DNA of 64,000 nucleotides, taken from the NCBI GenBank assembly GCA_025766275.1, contig JAFKAC010000014.1, positions 1,454,532 to 1,518,531 on the forward strand. Direction: 5' to 3'. Of the stretch, positions 55,897 to 64,000 are shown piece by piece; positions within the stretch are counted from its first letter, which is position 1, and each line of letters opens with the position of its first letter. The position numbers and the translations under genes were made by a program. Below the pieces are notes generated by a model. It searched no databases and was not told where the DNA came from. It saw only the letters and a program-made list of their open reading frames with translations. The stretch is from Lactarius indigo. Taxonomy: Eukaryota; Basidiomycota; Agaricomycetes; Russulales; Russulaceae.

Positions 55897-58800
55897 GCTC
55901 TTCCATCGTAGCACTGTCGATTGGAAGTATTAGTGCCAGTAGCGTTGTACACGGCCTTTCCCTACTAGAGACGCTCGGAGCCGAGCATGTACCTGCAGAA
56001 ACAATTCGGAATAGGAGAGCTCCTTCAATTGTTCTCAGAGTTACACTAGTAGGAAAGAAGTCTGGCAAAGAAATCAGTGCCCGCGCCCTGTTGGACAGTG
56101 GTGCGGAGGGCATCATCGTGGATGATGGGTTTGCGCGTGCAAACAACCTAACAATGAGGACACTAATTAAACCCTTACCAGTTAGAAACGTGGATGGGTC
56201 TCCCAACAAGACGGGATCTGTTAGGTATACTACGATCCAGAAGCTACGGATCAGAACTTCTGATAACGACTACCACGACGAAACCGTGGAGCTCTATGCA
56301 ACTACCCTAGGGGAGCACGATATAATCTTAGGAACAGATTGGCTCCAAGCACATAACCCTGAAATCGACTGGCACCAACCAAAAATAGCCTTCACACGAT
56401 GCCCAAAAACCTGTACCCTGTCCTCCTCAGCGGTCGTCATTTCTTCAAAGACACCACAAACACGACACACGACTATTAATGTCCTGGAACTTGACCAAGA
56501 AACCTGTCTCCCCGTGGGGAACGAAATTGAACCCCTGGAACCCACCTTTATCCAAGATGCCTGCGAACCCTGGCTGTGGATCCACAGCTTTAGCAAGTAT
56601 GACCACCTTGCCATCCGAGCAAAGATAACTACAAGCACTAAGATAGCAGCACGCACTGCACCTAAGCCTTCCACCGACCACATTCCGAGCCACTTCCAAC
56701 GATATACTAAAGTATTCAGCGAAACCGCGTCTCACCGACTACCCCGACACCAGCCCTGGGATCATGCAATTGACCTCAAACCAGGAGCCACTATAAAGAA
56801 TTGTGGCATTTATCGACTTATGCCAAAAGAATCCGATGCCCTCAAGGAGTACATTTCTGAACACCTAAAGAAAGGTTACATCCGACCATCTAAGTCACCC
56901 ATGGCCTCCCCCTTTTTCTTTGTCGACAAAAAAGATGGCAAACTCCGACCTGTACAAGACTACCGTGCCCTCAATGATATAACCATTAAAAACGCAGCAC
57001 CCCTTCCCCTTATCCCCGAACTCATTGACAAACTTCATGGTGCTCGTTACTTTACCAAGCTAGATATTCGTTGGGGTTACAACAATATCCGCATCCGCGA
57101 AGGCGATGAATACAAGGCAGCCTTCAAAACATCTTTAGGACTCTTTGAACCCACAGCAATGACCTTTGGCCTCTGCAACGCCCCTGCCACCTTCCAGACA
57201 TTCATGAACCAAATCTTCGAATCCTTGATCGACGGCGGACATGTAGTAGTCTACCTCGATGACATCTTGATCTTCACCGAAGATCTCTCCTCACTCACAG
57301 CGTTGACGCACGACGTGCTTCAACGACTGGAACGCCACGACCTCTACCTGAAACCTGAAAAATGTACATTTGCACAAACCTCCGTTGAATACCTCGGAAT
57401 CGTTATTTCCGATGGCCAAGTTTCTATGGACCCTGCAAAGGTTGCGGGCATTACTCAATGGCCCACCCCACGCACTGTCAAACAAGTGCAAGCCTTCCTG
57501 GGCTTTTGCAATTTCTATCGACGCTTCATCAAAGACTACTCCAATATCGCCCGTCCCTTGTTTGACCTAACCAAGAAAGATGTCCCCTTTTCTTGGGGTA
57601 CTGCAGCGGAAACCGCTTTCCGCACCTTGATCGAGTGTTTCACCACAGCCCCCGTCCTTGCCTTGCCTGACCATTCTAAACCTTTCCGCCTCATCACTGA
57701 TGCAAGTGATTTCGCTACCGGTGCCATTCTTGAGCAACCGGATGCCTTGCAACGATGGCACCCCGTCGCTTTCCTTTCCAAATCCCTCCTTCCTGCTGAA
57801 CGACACTACGAAATCTGCGACAAGGAACTTCTTGCCATCATCCATGCCTTGCATGCTTTCCGCCACTACCTGGAAGGGCGGGATGACGTTACTGAGATCT
57901 GGTCTGACCACGGCAACCTTGTCTATTTTACCACGAAGCAGAAGCTTTCCCGCCGACAGGCCCGTTGGGCCTTGTTCCTCTCTCGCTTCCAGTTCATCAT
58001 CATCCACAAACCCGGTGCACAGAATAAGTCTGATGCACTGTCCCGGCGTCCAGATCATAAGAAGGGGATAGCAGATGAAGATGAAAAACGAGTGCTCCTG
58101 GACACCAAGTATTTTTCCATCAACGCAGTACAACGAACTGCAGTAACCATTCAAGGAGACACCACCCTTCGGCAACGAATCAAAAATACCCAGACCTACG
58201 ACAAAGAAGTCAGCTCAGCCCTAGAAACCCTCTTGAAGAATGGCCCCCGTTCCTTAACCAAGGGGCTAGAAGAGTGGAACTTAGAAGATGGAGTCATCTT
58301 ATTCCGAGGACAAATCTACGTACCCAAAGACGACAACTTACGAAGAGACATCGTAACTCAGTATCACGACCACATCGCCACAGGGCATCCAGGGCGATGG
58401 AAGACTTACGAACTCCTCTCCCGAGACTTTTGGTGGCCAGGGATGTCGACGTTTATCAAAACATACGTCGATGGATGTGCCACCTGCCAATCCACGAAAA
58501 TCAAACCACGAACCCAAGTACCTCTGCAACCCAACGCTATTCCTGAAGAAATCTGGGGAACCATTACAATGGACTTCATCACCGACCTCCCCTCCTCCCA
58601 CAACTACGACTCGTTGTTCGTAGTCGTTGACCGACTCAGTAAAGCAGTAGTCATTTCCCCGTGTAACAAAACCATCACAGCAGACGAAACTGCTCGACTT
58701 TACCTGGAAAACGTCTGGAGACGTACCGGCCTACCCCGACAAGTTATTTCTGACAGAGGCCCTCAATTCGCATCAAAAGTAATGCAAGAAATCTGGAATA

Positions 58801-59651
58801 AATTAGGAGTCAAATCTACCCTGTCCACGGCTTTCCATCCGCAAACAGATGGAGAAACCGAACGTGTAAACCAAGAACTTGAACAGTACCTCCGAGTCTT
58901 CTGCAATTTCCAACAAGACAACTGGGTAGACCTAATTCCGTTCATGGAATTCGCGCACAATGCACGTCAGCATAGTGCAACCCACAAGTCACCATTTGAA
59001 GTGTGGTATGGGTACAATCCAGAGTTCATTCCCCCCATCCACTTCAATAGCAAGATACCTGCAGCCGAAGAGAGACTAGACGCGTTGAACCGAATCCGCT
59101 CTGAAGTTACTGCAGCCCTCAAAGTCGCTGCAGAAGTAATGAGAAATTCCAAGTCAATTCCAACCACTCACAAGTTCAACGAAGGCGATCTAGTCTGGCT
59201 AGAAGGGACTAATATCCACACTACCCACCCCAAAGCCAAACTCGCCCCCCGACACCATGGTCCCTTTAAAGTCCTATCTTCCTGGGGAGTTAACTGCAAA
59301 CTCCAACTTCCAAAGACATGGCGAATTCACCCAGTCTTCCATAATTCCTTGATCTCTCCGTACAAAGAAAACACCACGCATGGCCCTAACTTCACCCGAC
59401 CACCCCCCGAAATTGTCCAAGGGGAAGACGAACACTATGAAGTCGAAAGGGTCCTGCAGTCAAAGGTATCGCCTAACAAGAAAGGCGTACTGTACTTGAT
59501 CAAATGGAAGGGGTATCCCGACTCCGAAAATTCCTGGCTTCCTGCCTCCCAAATGACCCACGCCCGAGATCTTGTCCAACGTTTCCACGAGGACAACCCC
59601 TCCGCCCCTCAACCAAAGACCATTAGTGCTCGTGGAATAGCACAGTGCTAA
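55884..59651 (+). CDS. Gypsy-2 pol: protease, reverse transcriptase, RNase H, integrase, chromodomain
   Basis: Open without a stop for over 1200 codons, in the -1 frame relative to the zinc knuckle, overlapping its stop at GATTTTTAG. Protease: ALLDSGAEGIIV (about 56085). Reverse transcriptase: TKLDIRWGYNNIRI and the catalytic YLDDILIF (about 57252). RNase H: LITDASDFATGAILEQ, KELLAIIHAL and HKPGAQNKSDALSR. Integrase: an HHCC finger (H...H...CATC, about 58370-58490), the D,D-35-E core (MDFITDLP, DRGPQFASKVM, TDGETERVNQELEQYL) and a C-terminal chromodomain (YEVERVLQSK, YLIKWKGYPDSENSW, about 59440-59550). The chromodomain steers integration to marked chromatin. All catalytic acids I checked are present, so this enzyme may be functional. 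Confidence 0.92.
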
Positions 59652-59662
59652 AAAGGGGATAC

Positions 59663-60332
59663 TGTCACGAACCTATAAACCGGTCGTGACTCAAGGGCGC
59701 CTAGGACCGGTCCGCGTCGGTCCGGTCTTATGTAATCACCTTCCTAAAGGGGAATTCCGAATCGGAGTTTGAATTCTGTTCTCAAACGATCACGTGATCG
59801 GTCACGTGATCTCAAGCCACGTGTTGTGTACACGTGTACTTATCAACAGTTGATTGTTGATCAATCAACAAAGATAATCAACCAAGTCACCACTCCTCGG
59901 GAAATCCCGCATTGACTGCGGAATCACGCCATCCTGACGCAAGATTGTGTCATCGACTGCGGCGCAGTCGTTCTATGTTTAAACCTCTTCTGATTGGACT
60001 CTATTGTTAGACATCTCTAGAATGTTCCTTTGCGCAGTACTGCACAGCACCCGTGGATAGGCCCTAAGCCTGCCCTAAAGCTACGCACAGACCACCCCCT
60101 GTAGTATATAAGCTGGTGCAATTCTACGGACAGTCCCTCAGACTGTCCACTTGTGACATCTTCCTCTCTTGCCTCTCAGCTCCTTCGAGTGCCCCACCTT
60201 GTGTGCGCCACTATCTTTGTTGAGCCAAGAACGCCTCCTCTTCGCCCCCTTCGACGCTCTCTCCGTCTCCACCTCGCCCGCCGTCGTCTTCAACCGTATC
60301 CCTCGCTGTCGAGTGACAGTGAGTTCATCACA
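59663..60332 (+). repeat. 3' LTR of Gypsy-2
   Basis: Identical to the 5' LTR except for three positions (in the strings CAACAAAG, AGACATC and CTGCACAGC), each a G-to-A change at a CpG of the left copy. Confidence 0.9.
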
Positions 60333-60828
60333 GTTCTTTACTTGGTATTATCTTTATTATGATGTCAGTATGATATCATCTAGTTCTGGACTCTTCTTGT
60401 TCTCCTCTCCCTTGTTCTCAAAGCGTCCACTCTTTTGTCCCTTTGTAGAACAATAGCACCTTTGTATTCTGTGACTAGTGTTACTTGCGTTGTACTACTG
60501 TCACCCTCTGTAGGAGTATAAGTAGAGTACCATGTACGCTCCTGGTCCACATCAGTTCTCACTGCTTGTGTGCCAGGTAAGCTTCCTTCCCTCCAATGTA
60601 ACATCATCAGTTCTCACTGCTTGTGTGCCAGACACCCTCTGCTTCACTACTTGACATTCCCCTCTGCTGCTAACCAGCTTGCCACTAGTATCTCACCACA
60701 GACTCTTTGCCTCTGTGAGTACTAGTTATGTCTTTGCTGTTCATCAAGTCGAACCTTTGAGTTTGTACTCCTGTGTTCTCGACTGACTTTGTACAGGTCA
60801 TACCTAATGCCCCTGTAGTGGTGTTACA

Positions 60829-61381
60829 TTAAGTCTAGTCTCCCAGCTGCACACTGTGGCTCTCACTAGCCAAAGCTGAACCCAGTTTGTCCAGGAATAC
60901 CTGGAACGGCACCCAAGCAACGATCTTCAACCCTCTATCAAAGGAACCACTCTCTGGAGGAATACCCCACACAACGAAGGGTACTACGTTTATGATCCAG
61001 ACAAACTCACCTACAAACCCATCGAATACATTGAAGATCAACACATCTGGGCCTATGTTGCCTACTCAGACTCCAAACACTCTTGGTACTCGTATAAACT
61101 GGTCCCCGCACATCTAGGGCTTGGACCTGGAAAAGGCCATATCCAAGCTATCGACGCCGATTCAGACATCAAAGAACCTGCATCAGAACCAGACTCCAGA
61201 TCAGAAAACAACCCTACCCTTACCCCTACCATCCAAAGACCAGTCGACTTTGCATTGTATGCCAACATGTCTGCCACCCAACTCTCCACCACCCTCACCT
61301 CTGCCCAACTCTCGGGAAGCTCCCAACCCACAGGGGCCTTGTCAGTGAATCCTTTAGGTAGTGGAGGATATCCTTTGGGAG
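60829..61381 (+). pseudogene. start of Gypsy-1' internal region and gag, truncated
   Basis: Begins with the same priming site as Gypsy-1 (AAGTCTAGTCT at 60831) and a gag N-terminus closely similar to that at 41282 (TALWRNTP-like, YVYDPDKLTYKPIEYIEDQH, IWAYVAYSDSKHSWYSYK). It stops where the Gypsy-3 LTR is inserted at 61382, near the Gly-rich part. Confidence 0.75.
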
Positions 61382-61961
61382 TGTTATGATCCGACGCTTC
61401 GGACCTCAGCCACAGTATGTCTCCACCCTGCCTTTCCCCTTCTGTACTATACATTGTTACCAAAGGAGCTACTTTTACCAGTGGCATTGTTTCTCTTGAT
61501 CCGAACTTCTGCTTACTCTGTTTAGTCTCTTTGATATTGTGTGGACTTGTGTTCATGTTGTTTGGAACCCTGTCCCATATAAACCTGTACCATAGACCGT
61601 AGGAAGCCAGACTTGGCTTCGTTTGCAATCTAGCAACCTTGCCTCCATACTTTGGTGTGACCTCACCTTATTCCCCTCTTCTTGTGCATCCCCTACCTCA
61701 GTCCCTAACCAGGACACTTCGAAGTCTTTGCAGTTGAACTATATCAACACGTCACACCTGTTATACTCTGTGCACTAGCAAGATCGAGTGTAGAGAAGTG
61801 TCAGACACTTCAGACGAGGAGTCCTACATTACAGAGTAGTGCTGCACCCTGTGCCACACTTTCACTACTTGTATTTCATAGCAATAAGACAACAGAAGTC
61901 TTCGCTTAATACTTGTGTGATTTGAAACCTTTAGAACCCACGCCCCTGCTAGGGCGTAACA
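61382..61961 (+). repeat. 5' LTR of Gypsy-3 (580 bp)
   Basis: Starts TGTTATGATCC and ends GGCGTAACA. The TATA box TATAAA is at about 61578. A reversed fragment of the same LTR is at 47894-48356. Confidence 0.8.
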
Positions 61962-61962
61962 T

Positions 61963-61973
61963 AAGCCAAGTCT
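61963..61973 (+). promoter_or_regulatory. self-priming primer-binding site of Gypsy-3
   Basis: AAGCCAAGTCT, one base after the LTR, is the exact complement of AGACTTGGCTT at 61609-61619, about 30 bases after the TATA box. This is the third independent Gypsy family in the window with this layout. Confidence 0.7.
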
Positions 61974-62698
61974 ACAACTCCCAACACACCCAAGACACTA
62001 CTGCCACACAGCAGAGTGAGCGACGATCCAAGAGGACACATCAGCCAACAACCAGACACTCCACAGAACCAGAAACGACGGCATAGCCAGGCGACGGATC
62101 CTCCCTGACACAAGAGGCCGCTTCAGCCATCCCCTTACACAAACCAGCACCCAAGACAGACCACAATCGTGGCTAGCATCAGTGTCACCTTCGAATCAGA
62201 CAACGATTGGACCCCAGTCACAACCAGAACACAAGACGACCTCCCACACCACATTAAAAGCAGTCAACTAGGAAGAGGAGCTCGCTGGGCCACAACACCA
62301 AGCAGACCACCTTGTTACAAGTGCCTCATCAAAGGCGAACTCAGACCAGTAGAATTCATCAACAACAACTGGTACATCCTCCGATACTTTCAGAACACAT
62401 ACCATACCAGAGCCATAAACATCACACCACACAGATTTGCTGAAGGACTAGGCTGGTGGAACGAAGAAGGCAAACAGAACCCAGAAACACCCACACAACA
62501 ATCATCCTCAGCACCAAGAAACACTAGGGGAACATACGGACTACAACAAGACTCGTCAGAAGAAGAACTCAGCTCAGACAAAGCGGAATCACATTCAGAA
62601 CGATCCCACTCCTCAGAACATCGCTTAGACATCACAGTACCCACACAAGCTTCGTCACAAGCCAGCCCCACTATCCCTATTGGGATAGAACCGTCCCC
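61974..62698 (+). pseudogene. Gypsy-3 gag N-terminal part, cut by Copia
   Basis: A frame from about 62169 (GTG; no ATG) reads VTFESDNDWTPVTTRTQDD and CYKCLIKGELRPVEFINNNWY, then a charged Ser/Glu-rich tail. The reversed Copia LTR begins at 62699, so the last residues of the open frame belong to the Copia. No zinc knuckle or capsid motif is left in the window. Confidence 0.6.
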
Positions 62699-64000
62699 TG
62701 ATGAACAGCACACATAGATAGCTTACTCACAGAGGGACAAAGTGTTCTGTGGTGAGATAAGCTGGATGGCTGGAAGCAGCAACAGGGAGGTCAAGCAAGG
62801 TAAAGCAAAGTGTCTGGCACACAGCAGTGAGAGAACTGATGATGGTATTACAGAGGAGGAGACATACCTGGCACACAGCAGTGAGAGAACTGATGTGGAC
62901 CAGGGCGTACAAGCAGTCTACTTATACTGTACAGAGCCGTGACACTAATACAAGGAAAGTAACTATAGGTCACAGAATACAAGGACCGCATTGTTCTACA
63001 ACAGGACAAAGGAGTGTGCATATGGAGAACAAGGCGTATAGAACAAGAAGTGTCCAGACCAAGATGATATCATAATGACATCACAATAAAGATATATCTA
63101 AAGAAAGAACAAAGACGTAGTACAATGACAAGTCCAGAGGAGTCCGCATGATGTCATAGGTGACGCAATGATAAGTAATAGATTGTACAGATCAAAAGAT
63201 ATCTAATCTACAAGTCCTGTATATCTAATCTACAGCAGTCTGTGCTGTGAGTCCGGTCCGTATGAGCCGCTAAGTGCGCAAGGGTCACTTATCAACATCT
63301 CCCCGTGATCTACAATCTAAGTACACACAAGTCCCATGTCATCATTGTGCTTCTGTAGCAGGGCACGCGGTAGTGACTTTGTAAAGCCGTCCGCAACCAT
63401 ATCCACAGTTGGAGTTCTAATGAGGGTGATGGTCCCCTTTTCGATGTACTCCCGAATGACATGATGCCATATGGCAATGTGCTTAGACCGTCTCCCAGTG
63501 ACAGGGTTCAAGGCCAAGTCAATGGCACCCTTATTGTCACCATGCAGTGGGATGGGGTCGTCGACCTCATACCCGAGTTCCGTGAGGAAGCTCTGATACC
63601 ACGCAGCCTGGTTAGCCGCGTCGGTCATGGCCATGTATTCCGCTTCCGTTGTGTTTTGGGCAACAGTCTTTTGCTTGCACTGAAGACCAGCTTATTGCAC
63701 CGTTAGCTAGTAGGAACACATAACCAGAGGTGGAGTGGCGGTCATCAGTCTGATCAGCCAGACTGGAATCAGTGTAGCCGTGAAGGCCATCGCCATTGGC
63801 ACCATCATAGACAACACGCATATCCATAGTTCCTACTAAGTAGGACAGGACATACTGTGCAAGTCGCAGATGTTGTGGTGAGGGATTCGCTGCGTACTGC
63901 GCCAAACGTGACACAGCGAAGGAGATATCTGGCCTAGTGCCAATCTGCACATAAAGCAGACTCCCAATCAGAGACTGGTAGTGGGAAATATCTGAGGCAG
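62699..64000 (-). mobile_element. Copia retrotransposon, minus strand, running off the right edge
   Basis: The 3' LTR (63297 down to 62699; TGTTGATAAG start, TTCATCA end) follows a short purine tract and the end of pol. It is the same family as the solo LTR at 50327/60746. The 5 bases left of it are TCCCC, the expected half of a target duplication whose other half is outside the window. Confidence 0.8.
63317..64000 (-). pseudogene. Copia pol, RNase H end, with one frame break
   Basis: Minus-strand frames read IGTRPDISFAVSRLAQYAANPS (about 63945), YTDSSLADQTDDRHSTSGYVF (about 63780), and after a frame change near 63675, NTTEAEYMAMTDAANQAAWYQ, LHGDNKGAIDLALNP and VDMVADGFTKSLP, ending at 63317. 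These are the conserved RNase H blocks of Ty1/Copia. A single extra base separates the two frames; otherwise it is intact over the visible part. Confidence 0.8.

Larger units (their letters stand above)
50545..60332 (+). mobile_element. Gypsy-2: full-length chromoviral Ty3/Gypsy retrotransposon, 9.8 kb
   Basis: Two 670-bp LTRs (50545-51214, 59663-60332) flank the element, with the target duplication GTTCT at 50540-50544 and 60333-60337. By eye the LTRs differ at three positions, all G in the left and A in the right, so insertion is recent. Inside, in order: self-priming site, several frames without ATG (51256-54347), a small ATG frame, gag, zinc knuckle, and a long pol (protease, reverse transcriptase, RNase H, integrase, chromodomain). 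A polypurine tract (AAAAAGGGGATAC, 59651-59662) precedes the right LTR. At 9.8 kb it is much longer than most chromoviruses because of the pre-gag part. Confidence 0.92.
50327..60746 (+). mobile_element. solo Copia LTR, split by Gypsy-2
   Basis: The pieces 50327-50544 and 60338-60746 form one LTR that starts TGTTGATAAGTGACCC and ends TTCATCA. It is flanked by AGTCG (50322-50326 and 60747-60751). The same LTR, reversed, is at 62699-63297. It contains a tandem duplication of a 26-base unit (CATCAGTTCTCACTGC...) at about 60550-60635. Confidence 0.85.
49820..60828 (+). repeat. Gypsy-1-family LTR (copy 1'), split by nested insertions
   Basis: The pieces 49820-50326 and 60752-60828 together align with the Gypsy-1 LTR (TGTTACG start, TATTTAA box near 50128, AGACTAGACTTCTTGTG, GTGTTACA end). 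The break is exactly at the AGTCG duplication of the Copia LTR. It continues into its own primer-binding site and gag at 60829. Confidence 0.8.

Overview
The window reads as nuclear DNA of a filamentous basidiomycete, most likely an agaricomycete. The protein genes are broken by many short introns (about 50-65 nt, GT-AG, CTRAY-like branch sites). The families present (CCCH/RBR ligase, F-box/LRR, ArAE_2-type membrane protein, HMG-box factor with a Ser/Pro-rich tail) and the transposon families (MULE with SWIM finger, chromoviral Gypsy, Copia, Coprina-like Penelope) are typical of that class. Species cannot be told from the sequence alone.

Layout, left half (about 1-31 kb): ordinary gene territory. 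In order: a four-CCCH/RRM/RBR ubiquitin ligase (+), an F-box protein (+), a macro-domain protein (-), a large ArAE_2/DUF2421 membrane protein (-), LSM6 (+), a peroxisomal 2,4-dienoyl-CoA reductase-like SDR (-), an HMG-box factor (-), an unresolved minus-strand stretch, a multi-BRCT Brc1/Rtt107-like DNA-damage scaffold (+) and a GH31 alpha-glucosidase (-). The genes belong to unrelated pathways and do not form a cluster. Several conserved genes carry single-base frame breaks.

Layout, right half (about 31-64 kb): a transposon island. A 955-bp TIR element is followed by an 8.1-kb Mutator-like element (32187-40336) that was itself hit by a solo LTR (inside its left TIR) and by a 5'-truncated LINE. 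Next come remains of a Gypsy element, a Gypsy element cut off in its reverse transcriptase, and a Penelope-like reverse transcriptase lying beside telomere-type repeats. A decayed Copia peppered with LTR fragments follows. After that is a clean nest: Gypsy-1-family LTR > solo Copia LTR (TSD AGTCG) > full-length young chromoviral Gypsy (50545-60332, TSD GTTCT). A further Gypsy start and a minus-strand Copia run off the right edge.

The most interesting part is the young full-length Gypsy ('Gypsy-2'). Its LTRs differ at three of 670 positions and its pol frame is open, yet it carries about 3.4 kb of extra reading frames before gag. Most of these frames lack an ATG. They are preceded by four hairpins with unrelated 8-9 bp stems but one identical loop (GAGT closed by C-G). 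One junction requires a +1 shift exactly at a UGA stop. This element and two other Gypsy families in the window also show Tf1-style self-priming primer-binding sites. All names of families here are from reading motifs by eye; no database search was possible.
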